Of a stretch of 64,000 nt of DNA, positions 1 through 9,138 are shown piece by piece (within the stretch, counting starts at the first letter, position 1; each line of letters begins with the position of its first letter). This DNA is from Phenylobacterium sp. LH3H17 (lineage in GTDB: Bacteria > Pseudomonadota > Alphaproteobacteria > Caulobacterales > Caulobacteraceae), in contig NZ_CP101283.1 in assembly GCF_024298925.1 (NCBI RefSeq), forward strand, positions 310,001-374,000, read 5' to 3'. The notes under the pieces were generated by a model. The model was given only the letters and a program-made list of their open reading frames with translations. It was not told the origin of the DNA and searched no databases. The position numbers and the translations under genes were made by a program.

Positions 1-8
1 CGCGCAAC

Positions 9-377
9 GTGCCCACAGATCGAGCGCGGGCGCTTCGCGCCAACGACACACGAGCGGAAGCTCGCCTGTGGGAGGTCCTGCGAAATCGCCGACTGGGCGG
101 TTGGAAGTGGCGCCGCCAGGTTCCGGTTGGCGCTTACATCGTCGACTTCCTCTGCCTTGAGAACCGGCTCGTCATTGAGCTCGATGGCGCTCAGCATGCA
201 GATGCTGTCGCGTACGACGAGCGCCGCACGGCGTTCCTGCAGACTCAGGGGTTCACGATTTTGCGCTTCTGGAATCACGCTGTGTTCGAAGGCCGCGAAG
301 GCGTTTGTGATGCGATCCTGGAAGCGTGCGGCGGCGAGTCGCCAAACATGCCGGACTTGCCGAACCTGCCCGATTGA
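9..377 (+). CDS. DUF559 domain protein (Vsr/restriction-endonuclease-like fold)
   Basis: Small 122-residue protein of the DUF559 family, which has the fold of very-short-patch-repair and type II endonucleases. Visible landmarks are VDF (Asp46), ELDG (Glu57, Asp59) followed by His63, an Asp70-Glu-Arg turn, and LRFWN near residue 88. These are the positions usually proposed as the metal-binding nuclease core. The biological role of the family is unknown, and members often sit alone, as here. The start is a GTG 8 bases into the window and the frame is open to the edge, so the true start may lie outside. It converges on gltB across a palindromic repeat. Confidence 0.8.
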   Translation: MPTDRARALRANDTRAEARLWEVLRNRRLGGWKWRRQVPVGAYIVDFLCLENRLVIELDGAQHADAVAYDERRTAFLQTQGFTILRFWNHAVFEGREGVCDAILEACGGESPNMPDLPNLPD

Positions 378-381
378 ACCA

Positions 382-453
382 CCGGATTGCGCCGCTTCGC
401 GTCGCGCCCCCTCACCCCACCCTCTCCCCATGAATGGGGAGAGGAGAAGAGCT
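382..453. repeat. Interspersed palindromic repeat (CCGGATTGCGCCGC ... CCCTCTCCCC / GGGGAGAGGA type)
   Basis: Short GC-rich repeat between the convergent DUF559 and gltB genes. It opens with CCGGATTGCGCCGC, has a CCCCCTCACCC run, and closes with a hairpin CCTCTCCCC / GGGGAGAGG. The same opening and closing blocks recur at 11938-12001, so this is a dispersed intergenic family and not chance. It may also act as a bidirectional terminator for the two convergent genes. Confidence 0.7.
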
Positions 454-454
454 G

Positions 455-3400
455 CTAAGCCCGGTGATGCACGGCCTCTTCCTCGGCCAGGGGCAGGTCG
501 AGGCGGTGGACCATTTCCTTGGGGACCACCTGCCAGAACTTGCCGAGATAGCGGTCCCAGTCGCGCAGGATGCCGGCGGCGAAGGCTGACCCCGTCTCGC
601 GGGCGTGTTCCTCCACCAGGGCCTTGAGGTCATGCTCCCAGGCGTGGGTGCCGATCCGCTGGATCACCACGCTGTCGGTATTGAGCATGGTCTCGAAACG
701 GTCGTGCAGGTCGAGCACATAGGCCATGCCACCGGTCATCCCGGCGGCGAAGTTGAAGCCCACCGGCCCCAGGATCACCGCCCGGCCGCCGGTCATGTAT
801 TCCAGCCCATTGGCGCCGCAGCCCTCGACCACCGTGACCGCACCGGAATTGCGGACGCCGAACCGCTCGCCGGCTAGGCCCGCGGCGAACAGGCGTCCCG
901 CCGTCGCGCCATACAGCACCGTGTTGCCGAGGATGGCGTTAGCCTCGGGCGCCGCCAGGTGCGGCGAGGGCCGGATGATGATCGTCGCGCCTGACAGACC
1001 CTTGCCCACATAGTCGTTGGCCTCGCCGGTCAGTTCGATGCGCAGGCCCTGGACGGCGAAGGCCCCCAGGCTCTGGCCGGCCGAGCCCTTGAGCTGGACG
1101 GTGAGGTGGCCGGGCGCCAACCCGTCCATGCCGAACTTGCGAACGATGTGCGACGAGGTCCGCGCCCCGATGGCGCGGGCCGTATTCCGCACCGTGTAGG
1201 TGAGCTGCATCTTCTCGCCGCGTTCCAGCAGCGGGGCGGCGTCGCGGACGATCTGCGCGTCCAGGGTGTCGGGCACCTCGGTGCGGCCCTCGACGACGCA
1301 GTAGGGCTTGTTCTGGCCGGGGTCGGCCCGGACCAGCAGAGGGTTGAGGTCCAGGTCGTCCAGGTGCTCGCCGCCGCGGCTGACCTGCTGCAACAGGTCC
1401 GTGCGGCCGACGATCTCAATGAGAGACCGGAAGCCGAGCGACGCCAGGATCTCGCGCACCTCCTCGGCGATGAAGGTGAAGAGGTTGATGACCTTTTCCG
1501 GGCTGCCGGAGAACTTGGCGCGCAGGGCCTCGTCCTGGGTGCAGACCCCCACCGGGCAGGTGTTGGAATGACACTGGCGCACCATGATGCAGCCCATGGC
1601 GATCAGGCTGGCCGTGCCGATGCCGTACTCCTCCGCGCCCAGCATGGCGGCGATCACCACGTCGCGGCCGGTGCGCATGCCGCCGTCGGCCCGCAAGCGC
1701 ACGGAGTGGCGCAGGTTGTTGAGGGTCAGGACCTGGTTGGCCTCGGACAGTCCCATCTCCCACGGTCCGCCGGCATACTTGATCGAGGTCTGGGGCGAGG
1801 CGCCGGTGCCGCCGACATTGCCGGAGATCAGGATCACGTCGGCCTTGGCCTTGGCGACCCCGGCGGCGATGGCCCCGATGCCGGTCATGGCCACCAGCTT
1901 CACGCAGACCCGGGCGTCGGGATTGATCTGCTTCAGGTCGTAGATGAGCTGGGCCAGGTCCTCGATGGAATAGATGTCGTGGTGCGGCGGCGGGCTGATC
2001 AGCATCACCCCCGGCGTTGCGTGGCGCAGTCGGGCGATCAGCTCGGTGACCTTGAAGCCGGGCAGCTGGCCGCCTTCGCCGGGCTTGGCGCCCTGGCTGA
2101 CCTTGATCTCGATCTCGCGGCATTGGTTCAGGTATTCGGCGGTGACGCCGAACCGGCCCGAGGCGATCTGCTTCACCGCCGAGTTGGGGTTGTCGCCATT
2201 GGGCAGGGGCTTGTAGCGCGAGCTGTCCTCGCCGCCCTCGCCGGAGACGCTCTTGGCCCCGATGCGGTTCATGGCGATGTTCAGCACCCCGTGGGCCTCG
2301 GGGCTGAGCGCGCCCATGCTCATGCCGGGCGTCAGGAAGCGCTTCCTGATCTCGTTGACGCTCTCGACCTCGTCCAGGCTGACGGGCCGCTCGCTGGAGC
2401 GCAGGTCCAGCAGGTCGCGGAGCTGGATCTGGGGCATGCGCCGCATGCCGTCCGAGAAGCGCTTGTAGGTCCCGTAGTCGCCGGTGTCGCAGGCAGCCTG
2501 CAGGGTGTGGATCATGCGGGCCTCGAAGGCGTGGCTCTCGCCGGCGCGGCGCGCCTTGTAGAAGCCACCGACCGGCAGGCTGACCGCCGCCGGGTCCCAG
2601 GCCTTGCGGTGCAGGTCCGCCGCCTTGGCCTCCAGGCCAGCCAGGCCGATGCCGGAGATGCGCGAGGGCATGCCCGGGAAGAACTCGGCCACCAGGGCGC
2701 GGGACAGGCCCACGGCCTCGAAGTTCAGACCGCCGCGATAGGAGGAGATCACCGCGATCCCCATCTTGGCGATGATCTTCAGGAGCCCGCCCTCGATGGC
2801 GTGCTTGAAGTTGAGGCAGAGCTCGCGGAGCGTCAGCTCGCCGGTCAGGCCGCGCTCCAGGCGGTCCTGGAAGCTCTCCTGGGCCAGATAGGCGTTCACC
2901 GCCGTGGCGCCGCAGCCCACCAGCACCGCGAAATAATGGGTGTCCAGGCACTCGGCCGAGCGGACGATGATCGAGACGTAGGAGCGCAGCCCCTTGGCCA
3001 CCAGCCAGGTGTGCACCCCGCCGGTCGCCAGGATCATCGGCAGGGCGACGCGGTCGGGTCCGCAGGCCTCGTCGGTGAGCACGATGGTGGCGCAGCCGCG
3101 CAGGGCCGCGTCCTCCGCCTCGGCGCGAATGCGGTCGAGATTGGCCCGCAGGGCGTCGCCCGGCCGGCACTCGGCCGGCGGGATCGGCATGCTGCAGTCG
3201 ATAATCGCGACGTTCTTCTCGCCGATGAAGCCGAGGATGCGCTGGTACATTCCGGTGGTGAGCACCGGGCTCTCCAGCACGAAGACGTCGGTCTGGGCCT
3301 CGTCCTGGGCCAGGATGTTGCCGAGGTTCTTGAACCGGGTCTTCAGGCTCATCACCGAAGTTTCCCGCAGGGAATCGATCGGCGGGTTGGTCACCTGGCT

Positions 3401-4990
3401 GAAATTCTGCCGGAAGAAGTGGCTGAGCGGCCGGTACTGGTCGGACAGCACCGCAAGCGGCGCGTCGTCACCCATGGAGCCGACGGCCTCCTTGGCGTCC
3501 TCCACCATGGGGGCGAGGATCAGCTCGAGGTCCTCAAGGCTCATGCCGGCGGCGGCCTGGCGGCGGACCAGCTCCTCGCGGCCATAGGCCCGGGGCTCGG
3601 GCCCGGCGCCGATCCTGGCCTCCAGGTCGACCATGTTGCCCAGCCACTGGTCGTAGGGGTGGCGGTCGGCCAGGTGGTCGATGATCTCGTCCTCGGCGTA
3701 GAGCCGTCCCTCGGCCAGGTCGACGGCGATCATCCGGCCCGGCGCGATGTGGGTCTTCCTGACGATGCGGGCCTCGTCGACCCGGCACATGCCGGCTTCC
3801 GAGCCCATGATCAGCAGGCCGTCGTCGGTATAGGCCACCCGCAGGGGCCGAAGCCCGTTGCGGTCCTTGCCGGCCACCACCCAACGCCCGTCGCTCGCGC
3901 AGATGGCGGCCGGCCCGTCCCAGGGCTCCATCACGGCGTTGCAATAGGCGTAGAGCGCCTTGTGGGCCGGGCTGATCTGCTCGTCGGAGCGGGCGTTCCA
4001 CGCCTCGGGGATCAGCAGGGCCTTGGCCATGGGCGCGTCGCGCCCGGCCCGCACCAGCACCTCGAAGGTGTTGTCCAGGGCCGCTGAGTCCGATCCGCCT
4101 GGCTGGATCACCGGCTTCACGTCGTCTCCCAGCTCGCCGAAGGCGTCGGCGGCCATGCGGATCTCGTGGGACTTCATCCAGTTGATGTTGCCCTTGACGG
4201 TGTTGATCTCGCCGTTGTGGGCCAGCATCCGGAACGGCTGGGCCAGCCGCCACTCGGGGAAGGTGTTGGTGGAGTAGCGCTGGTGAAAGATCGCCACCGC
4301 GGCCGAGAACCGCTCGTCCGTCAGGTCGGGATAGAACTCGTCGATGTGCTGGGCCAGGAACATGCCCTTGTAGATCAACTGCCGGGCCGAGAAGGAGCAC
4401 AGGTAGAAGTCGCGGATCGCCGCGGCCGCCACGCGCTTCTCGATCCGTTTGCGGCAAAGGAAAAGGGCGCGCTCCAGTGGCTCGCCCGACAGGCCGGCGG
4501 GCGGGGAGAGCATGATCTGCTCGATCTCGGGGCGGGTGGCGTTGGCCTTCTCACCGATCACCGAGGTGTCCACCGGCACCTGGCGCCAGCCATAGATGTA
4601 GAAGCCGAAGCGTAGGGCCTCAGCCTCGACGATGGTGCGCGCGGCCTCCTGGGCGCCCAGGTCGTTGCGGGGCAGGAAGACCTGGCCCACGGCGATGGGG
4701 CCGGGGCGCACGGTGTGGCCGATGCGGGCGACCTGGTCGGCGAAGAAGTCCTGCGGAACGCTCAGCAGGATGCCGGCGCCGTCGCCGGTCTTGCCGTCGG
4801 CGTCGACCGCGCCCCGGTGCCAGACGGACTTCAGCGCCCGGATGGCCAGCTCCACCACCTCGCGGCGCGGCTGGCCGTCCAGGGCGCAGACCAGGCCCAC
4901 GCCGCAGGCGTCGCGCTCGTCGGCGGGGTTGTAGGCGTGCCCCTCGATGAGCTTTTCGCGGTTGGCCAGATAGCGCTGCATCTCGCTCAT
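455..4990 (-). CDS. gltB: Glutamate synthase (NADPH) large subunit
   Basis: Catalytic subunit of GOGAT, which transfers the glutamine amide to 2-oxoglutarate in ammonia assimilation. The start is the ATG at 4990, preceded by GGAG and 5 bases after the gltD stop, giving 1511 residues, the normal family size; longer in-frame extensions run into gltD and are discarded. Cys29 (in DACGVGL) would become the N-terminal nucleophile of the class II amidotransferase domain after propeptide removal. The FMN/synthase domain occupies roughly residues 800-1230 and carries the three clustered cysteines of the 3Fe-4S site (CHSNTCPVGVC). The C-terminal third is the glycine-rich beta-helix (GGRAVILGPVGFNFAAGMTG). 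Confidence 0.97.
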   Translation of the reverse strand: MSEMQRYLANREKLIEGHAYNPADERDACGVGLVCALDGQPRREVVELAIRALKSVWHRGAVDADGKTGDGAGILLSVPQDFFADQVARIGHTVRPGPIAVGQVFLPRNDLGAQEAARTIVEAEALRFGFYIYGWRQVPVDTSVIGEKANATRPEIEQIMLSPPAGLSGEPLERALFLCRKRIEKRVAAAAIRDFYLCSFSARQLIYKGMFLAQHIDEFYPDLTDERFSAAVAIFHQRYSTNTFPEWRLAQPFRMLAHNGEINTVKGNINWMKSHEIRMAADAFGELGDDVKPVIQPGGSDSAALDNTFEVLVRAGRDAPMAKALLIPEAWNARSDEQISPAHKALYAYCNAVMEPWDGPAAICASDGRWVVAGKDRNGLRPLRVAYTDDGLLIMGSEAGMCRVDEARIVRKTHIAPGRMIAVDLAEGRLYAEDEIIDHLADRHPYDQWLGNMVDLEARIGAGPEPRAYGREELVRRQAAAGMSLEDLELILAPMVEDAKEAVGSMGDDAPLAVLSDQYRPLSHFFRQNFSQVTNPPIDSLRETSVMSLKTRFKNLGNILAQDEAQTDVFVLESPVLTTGMYQRILGFIGEKNVAIIDCSMPIPPAECRPGDALRANLDRIRAEAEDAALRGCATIVLTDEACGPDRVALPMILATGGVHTWLVAKGLRSYVSIIVRSAECLDTHYFAVLVGCGATAVNAYLAQESFQDRLERGLTGELTLRELCLNFKHAIEGGLLKIIAKMGIAVISSYRGGLNFEAVGLSRALVAEFFPGMPSRISGIGLAGLEAKAADLHRKAWDPAAVSLPVGGFYKARRAGESHAFEARMIHTLQAACDTGDYGTYKRFSDGMRRMPQIQLRDLLDLRSSERPVSLDEVESVNEIRKRFLTPGMSMGALSPEAHGVLNIAMNRIGAKSVSGEGGEDSSRYKPLPNGDNPNSAVKQIASGRFGVTAEYLNQCREIEIKVSQGAKPGEGGQLPGFKVTELIARLRHATPGVMLISPPPHHDIYSIEDLAQLIYDLKQINPDARVCVKLVAMTGIGAIAAGVAKAKADVILISGNVGGTGASPQTSIKYAGGPWEMGLSEANQVLTLNNLRHSVRLRADGGMRTGRDVVIAAMLGAEEYGIGTASLIAMGCIMVRQCHSNTCPVGVCTQDEALRAKFSGSPEKVINLFTFIAEEVREILASLGFRSLIEIVGRTDLLQQVSRGGEHLDDLDLNPLLVRADPGQNKPYCVVEGRTEVPDTLDAQIVRDAAPLLERGEKMQLTYTVRNTARAIGARTSSHIVRKFGMDGLAPGHLTVQLKGSAGQSLGAFAVQGLRIELTGEANDYVGKGLSGATIIIRPSPHLAAPEANAILGNTVLYGATAGRLFAAGLAGERFGVRNSGAVTVVEGCGANGLEYMTGGRAVILGPVGFNFAAGMTGGMAYVLDLHDRFETMLNTDSVVIQRIGTHAWEHDLKALVEEHARETGSAFAAGILRDWDRYLGKFWQVVPKEMVHRLDLPLAEEEAVHHRA

Positions 4991-4995
4991 GGGTG

Positions 4996-6444
4996 TCACT
5001 CCGCCGCGACCAGCGCCGGGGCGCCGGCCTTGGCCTGAAGGTAGGAATGGATGGCGTCGGCGGCGTCGCGGCCGTCGCGGATGGCCCAGACCACCAGGGA
5101 GGCGCCGCGCACGATGTCGCCGGCGGCGAAGACGCCCGGCAGGGCGGTCTCCATGGTCTTGAAGTCGGCCTTCACCGTGCCCCAGCGGGTGACCGCCAGG
5201 CCGGGCGCCTCGAATGCCCGCGGCAGGTCCTCGGGATCGAAGCCCAACGCCTTGATGACCAGGTCGGCGGGCAGGTCGAAAGCGCCGCCCTCGACCTCTT
5301 CCGGCGACTGGCGACCAGTGGCGTCGGGTGGCCCCAGGCGCATGCGCGCGGCGCGCAGGCCCTCGGCCCGATCGGCCTCGCCCAGCACGGCGCGGGGCGC
5401 GGCCAGCCATTCGAACACCACGCCCTCTTCCTCCGCGTGGGCGACCTCGCGGGCCGAGCCCGGCATGTTGGCCCGGTCGCGGCGATAGAGGCAGGTGACG
5501 GATCTCGCCCCCTGGCGCACGGCGGTGCGAACGCAGTCCATGGCCGTGTCGCCGCCGCCGACCACGACCACGTCGCGGCCTTCGGCGTTCAGTTCGCCGC
5601 TCTCGAAGGCGGGCACACGGTCGCCCAGGCCCGTCCGGTTCGAGGCGATCAGGTAGTCGAGGGCCGGGGTCACCCCGGCCGATCCCGCGCCGGGGACGAT
5701 CAGATCGCGGGCCGCATAGACCCCGGTGGCGATCAGGATGGAGTCGTGGCGCCGGCGCAGCTCCTCCAGGGTGGCGTCGCGGCCGACCTCGAAGTTCAGC
5801 CTGAACCCGATCCCGCCCTCGGCCAGGCGGCGGGTGCGGCGCTCCACGACCTCCTTCTCCAGCTTGAAGCCGGGGATGCCGTAGATCAGCAGGCCGCCGG
5901 CCCGGTCGTGGCGGTCATAGATGGTGACATCATAACCACCCTCGCGCAGACGCTCGGCGGCGGCCAGGCCCGCGGGCCCGGCGCCGATCACGCCGACCGA
6001 CTGGCCGCGCGGCGGTCCGGCGCGCAGGGGGGCGACCCAGCCTTCCTCCCAGGCCTTGTCGGTCAGGTAGCGCTCGACGGCCCCGATGGTGACGGTGCCA
6101 TGGCCAGACTGTTCGATGGTGCAGGAGCCTTCGCACAGCCGGTCCTGCGGGCAGATGCGGCCGCAGATCTCGGGCATGGAATTGGTCGCCTGGGACAGAA
6201 GATAGGCCTCTTCCAGCCGTCCTTCCGCCGTCATCCGCAGCCAGTCGGGGATGTTGTTGTGGAGCGGGCAATGGGTCTGACAGAACGGGATGCCACATTG
6301 CGAGCAGCGCGAGGCCTGCTCGGCCGCCTTGGCGTCGATGAAGTCGGCATAGATCTCGTGGAAGTCGCCCGTGCGCGCGATCGCCGCGCGCTTAGCCGGC
6401 GTGGACCGCTCGACGGTGGTGAATTTCAGCATCCGTTCGGCCAT
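4996..6444 (-). CDS. gltD: Glutamate synthase small subunit
   Basis: NADPH-oxidising beta subunit that feeds electrons to GltB through FAD and 4Fe-4S clusters. The ATG at 6444 has GGGAGG 9 bases upstream and gives 482 residues, the family length; an upstream start at 6489 has no ribosome site. The N-terminal cysteine motifs (CSQCGIPFCQTHC, then CGRICPQDRLCEGSC) are the 4Fe-4S ligands. The FAD fold follows (VIGAGPAGLAAAERL), then the NADPH fold (VVGGGDTAMDCV), and a C-terminal AAGDIVRGASLVVWAIRDG stretch. It is the first gene of a gltD-gltB operon, the reverse of the E. coli order but common in alphaproteobacteria. Confidence 0.96.
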   Translation of the reverse strand: MAERMLKFTTVERSTPAKRAAIARTGDFHEIYADFIDAKAAEQASRCSQCGIPFCQTHCPLHNNIPDWLRMTAEGRLEEAYLLSQATNSMPEICGRICPQDRLCEGSCTIEQSGHGTVTIGAVERYLTDKAWEEGWVAPLRAGPPRGQSVGVIGAGPAGLAAAERLREGGYDVTIYDRHDRAGGLLIYGIPGFKLEKEVVERRTRRLAEGGIGFRLNFEVGRDATLEELRRRHDSILIATGVYAARDLIVPGAGSAGVTPALDYLIASNRTGLGDRVPAFESGELNAEGRDVVVVGGGDTAMDCVRTAVRQGARSVTCLYRRDRANMPGSAREVAHAEEEGVVFEWLAAPRAVLGEADRAEGLRAARMRLGPPDATGRQSPEEVEGGAFDLPADLVIKALGFDPEDLPRAFEAPGLAVTRWGTVKADFKTMETALPGVFAAGDIVRGASLVVWAIRDGRDAADAIHSYLQAKAGAPALVAAE

Positions 6445-6663
6445 GGCGGCGCCTCCCGCCCGACCTGGGCGCGGCAGGTTTCTACACAAGAACCGGTCGC
6501 TGGAAAACCAGTTGATCCAGTAATTAGACTATCTAGCAGGACGGATTGGCGATGCTAGCCTTCCATTCGGGTTGGGCGTGCAATTTAGTCCAATATTGGG
6601 ATAAACGCCATATTTACCATGTTCGCCGCCTTGTCCCACCCTGTCCCAGTAAGGAGTTCTGCC
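6445..6663. promoter_or_regulatory. Divergent intergenic region gltD / uppP
   Basis: AT-richer spacer between divergent gltD and uppP, so promoters for both should lie here. Two short perfect palindromes are visible: CTGGAAAACCAG at 6500-6511 and CCAATATTGG at 6590-6599. No recognisable NtrC or sigma-54 site was seen. The uppP ribosome site AAGGAG is at 6651-6656. Confidence 0.4.
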
Positions 6664-7470
6664 GTGGCCGATTGGATCTACGCCGTCATCCTCGGCCTCG
6701 TCGAAGGCCTGACGGAGTTCATTCCGGTCTCCTCCACGGGGCATCTGCTGCTGACCAAGACCCTGCTGGGCCTCCCGGACGGCTTCTGGGACACCTTCAG
6801 CGTCATGATCCAGCTGGGCGCGATCCTGGCGGTCGTGGTGCTCTATTTCCAAAGGCTGTGGGACGTGTTCCTGCGGCTGCCCAGCGACCCCAAGGCCCGC
6901 TGGTTCGCCGCCAGCGTGGTGATCGCGGTGATCCCTTCGGTGATCGTGGGCCTGACCCTGCACGACTTCATCAAGACCGTGCTCTTCGAGAGCGCCGGCC
7001 TGATCTGCGTCATGCTGATCCTGGGCGGGATCGCCCTGATCGCCGTCGACCGCTGGGCGCCGAAGCCCAAGGAGGCGGACTCCATGGCGCTGTCCTGGAA
7101 GCGCACCCTGGGGATCGGCCTCTGCCAGTGCCTGTCGATCGTTCCGGGGGTTTCGCGTTCCGGGGCCACCATCGTCGGCGGGGTGCTGCTGGGTATCGAC
7201 CGGCGCGCGGCGGCCGAGTTCTCGTTCTTCATGGCCATCCCGACCATGGTCGGCGCCTTCGCCCTGGATTTCTGGGAGAACAAGGACGTGCTGACCGGCG
7301 ACAATCTCGGGATCATCGCCGTCGGCTTCGTGGTGAGCTTCATCTCCGGCCTGGTCGTGGTGCGGACCATGCTGGACTTCATCAACCGCTTCGGCCTGAC
7401 GCCCTACGGCTGGTGGCGGATCGCCGTGGGCGTAATCGGGCTCGGCGTTCTGCAGTTCGCAGGAAGCTAG
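6664..7470 (+). CDS. uppP: Undecaprenyl-diphosphate phosphatase
   Basis: Integral membrane enzyme that dephosphorylates undecaprenyl diphosphate to recycle the lipid carrier for peptidoglycan and other envelope polymers; loss or overexpression affects bacitracin sensitivity. The GTG at 6664 lies 7 bases after AAGGAG and gives 268 residues, the family norm. The active-site motifs are both present: EGLTEFIPVSSTGH (Glu14, Glu18, His27) and PGVSRSGAT (161-169, with Arg165). The rest is seven or eight hydrophobic spans. Its stop overlaps the stop of the convergent gene within one CTAG. Confidence 0.97.
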   Translation: MADWIYAVILGLVEGLTEFIPVSSTGHLLLTKTLLGLPDGFWDTFSVMIQLGAILAVVVLYFQRLWDVFLRLPSDPKARWFAASVVIAVIPSVIVGLTLHDFIKTVLFESAGLICVMLILGGIALIAVDRWAPKPKEADSMALSWKRTLGIGLCQCLSIVPGVSRSGATIVGGVLLGIDRRAAAEFSFFMAIPTMVGAFALDFWENKDVLTGDNLGIIAVGFVVSFISGLVVVRTMLDFINRFGLTPYGWWRIAVGVIGLGVLQFAGS

Positions 7471-8438
7471 ACCGCGACCGACTCCGTCAGGTCGGCGAAC
7501 TGGCCACCCTTGCGGAAGCGGTAGAGATAGGTGGGCAGGATCGCCTCGACCGTCGTCGGCTCGATCCCGAGTTCAGCCAGACCCGGATAGGCGCCGGAGA
7601 CAACGTTGTCGGACTTCAGGGATTCGACCTGGTCGGTGGTCAGCGGCGGGGCCCACGGCGTGAAGAACGCGAGGGGCGAGCACAGCGCGCCGATCATCCG
7701 CGCGATCGGAAAGGGAAGGGGCAGCAGGATGCGCTTGCGCTCGGTCTCCCTGAGGATCAGGTCCAGGACCTCGCGGAACGAGAGAACCGCCGGGCCGCCC
7801 AGCTCGTAGGTCTTGCCTTGGTGACCGGGCTCGGAGGCCGCCTTGGCCACGGCCTTGGCGACATCGCCCACGAACACCGGCTGGAACCTCGTGGCGCCGC
7901 CGCCGATCAGCGGCAGGACCGGGCTGATCACCGCCATCTCGGCGAACTTGTTGAAGAAGTCGTCGCCGGCGCCGAACACGACGGAGGGCCGGACCAGCAC
8001 GGCCTCGGGGAAGGCGGCGCGCACCGCGGCCTCGCCGGCCGCCTTGGTGCGGGCGTACTTCGACGAGGAACCCTCGTCGGCGCCAAGCGCGGAGATCTGG
8101 ACCAGGCGCTCGACGCCGAGCTCCTTGGCGATGGCGGCGACGTTGCGCGCGCCGTCCAGATGGATGGCGTCGAATTTCTGGCGGCCGGTCTCGTAGAGCA
8201 CGCCCACCAGGTTCACGCAGGCCACGGCGCCCTGGAGCGCACGGCGCACGGAATCGGCGACGCGGATATTGGCCTGGACCACCTCGATCTGACCAACGTC
8301 GCCCATCAGGCGCATGGTGTGGGCCAGGTGCGGCTGGCGGACCGCGACACGGACGCGCAGGCCCTGACGGGCGAGCGCCCGCACCACCTGGCTTCCGACG
8401 AAGCCCGATCCGCCGAAGACGGTGACCAGATCCTGCAT
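7467..8438 (-). CDS. NAD(P)-binding atypical SDR, complex I NDUFA9-like
   Basis: 323-residue atypical short-chain dehydrogenase. The dinucleotide fold is at the very N terminus (GGSGFVG, residues 9-15), followed by RVAVRQP, and the protein resembles the NDUFA9/39-kDa accessory subunit family widespread in alphaproteobacteria. The bacterial members bind NAD(P) but usually lack the catalytic Tyr-x3-Lys pattern. A role in quinone metabolism or complex I stability is inferred for the family and not shown here. It converges on uppP, with a CTAG shared by both stop codons. Confidence 0.82.
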   Translation of the reverse strand: MQDLVTVFGGSGFVGSQVVRALARQGLRVRVAVRQPHLAHTMRLMGDVGQIEVVQANIRVADSVRRALQGAVACVNLVGVLYETGRQKFDAIHLDGARNVAAIAKELGVERLVQISALGADEGSSSKYARTKAAGEAAVRAAFPEAVLVRPSVVFGAGDDFFNKFAEMAVISPVLPLIGGGATRFQPVFVGDVAKAVAKAASEPGHQGKTYELGGPAVLSFREVLDLILRETERKRILLPLPFPIARMIGALCSPLAFFTPWAPPLTTDQVESLKSDNVVSGAYPGLAELGIEPTTVEAILPTYLYRFRKGGQFADLTESVAV

Positions 8439-8558
8439 GGCGCCTGCCTGAAATCAGTGACTGCTAGGCCGCCCGGATAGACGATGCGCCGCGCCGCCGC
8501 AATGCGAGCGATCCGCGCGGGCGCTTCAGGGGTTATGATGCGGCGTCAGGAGGATGCC

Positions 8559-8969
8559 ATGTCTGTCACCAGGATTGGATCCGGCGAGCCCTTTGAGGCG
8601 GTCTACGGCTATTCGCGGGCCGTCCGGGTCGAGAACCAGGTCTTCGTCGCCGGCACCACGGCGCGGGCCGCCGACCTCGAGGCCAGCGCCTATGTCCAGG
8701 CGCGCTCGGCCCTGGCGATTATCGCCTCGGCCCTGTCGGAGGTGGGCGCCCACATGGACGATGTGGTGCGCACCGTGACCTACGTGATCGACCTCGCCGA
8801 CCTGGATCATGTCGCGCGCGCCCACGCCAAGGTGTTCGGCGCCGCCCTGCCGGCCGCCAGCCTTGTCCAGGTCTCGGGGCTGGCGCCGCCTGCCGCCCGG
8901 GTCGAGATCGAGGTGACCGCCGTCATCCCGTCGCAAAGGGGCGTTGACCCGGCCCAGACGGCGCCCTAA
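8559..8969 (+). CDS. RidA family protein (enamine/imine deaminase)
   Basis: Small trimeric-type RidA/YjgF protein of 136 residues. Family members hydrolyse reactive 2-aminoacrylate and other enamines formed by PLP enzymes. The conserved arginine that binds the substrate carboxylate is present (PAARVEIEV, Arg114), with Glu116/Glu118 following. The ATG at 8559 is chosen because AGGAGG ends 5 bases upstream; an earlier in-frame start at 8484 lacks a ribosome site. It is followed closely by tRNA-Leu. Subfamily assignment is not certain, so no symbol is given. Confidence 0.88.
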   Translation: MSVTRIGSGEPFEAVYGYSRAVRVENQVFVAGTTARAADLEASAYVQARSALAIIASALSEVGAHMDDVVRTVTYVIDLADLDHVARAHAKVFGAALPAASLVQVSGLAPPAARVEIEVTAVIPSQRGVDPAQTAP

Positions 8970-9000
8970 GGAACGCGCCTCGCGCGATCCGGCGGATCGG

Positions 9001-9087
<87 letters not shown>

Positions 9088-9090
9088 TCC

Positions 9091-9110
9091 TCCTCTCTAT
9101 AATGAGAGGA
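9091..9110 (+). other. Hairpin after tRNA-Leu with TATAAT in its loop
   Basis: Seven-base-pair stem TCCTCTC/GAGAGGA with the six-base loop TATAAT, just after tRNA-Leu. No T-run follows, so it is a weak terminator at best. The loop equals a -10 consensus and could instead serve the RNase D gene, but no good -35 is visible 17 bases upstream. Either reading is tentative. Confidence 0.35.
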
Positions 9111-9138
9111 CACATACTGATCCGGAGCGTGAGGCCCC

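Noticed and set aside
1106..4087. 993-codon open frame on the plus strand across gltB
   Set aside because: Shadow of gltB: GC-rich third positions keep the antisense frame open, its translation is low-complexity His/Gly/Asp-rich, and it has no family features.
4991..5410. N-terminal extension of gltB into gltD
   Set aside because: The extra residues are out-of-frame gltD translation; the ATG at 4990 with GGAG gives the normal GltB start and Cys29.
9098..9103. TATAAT read as a promoter for the RNase D gene
   Set aside because: No acceptable -35 at the right distance, and the hexamer is the loop of a perfect hairpin; kept only as a tentative structure.
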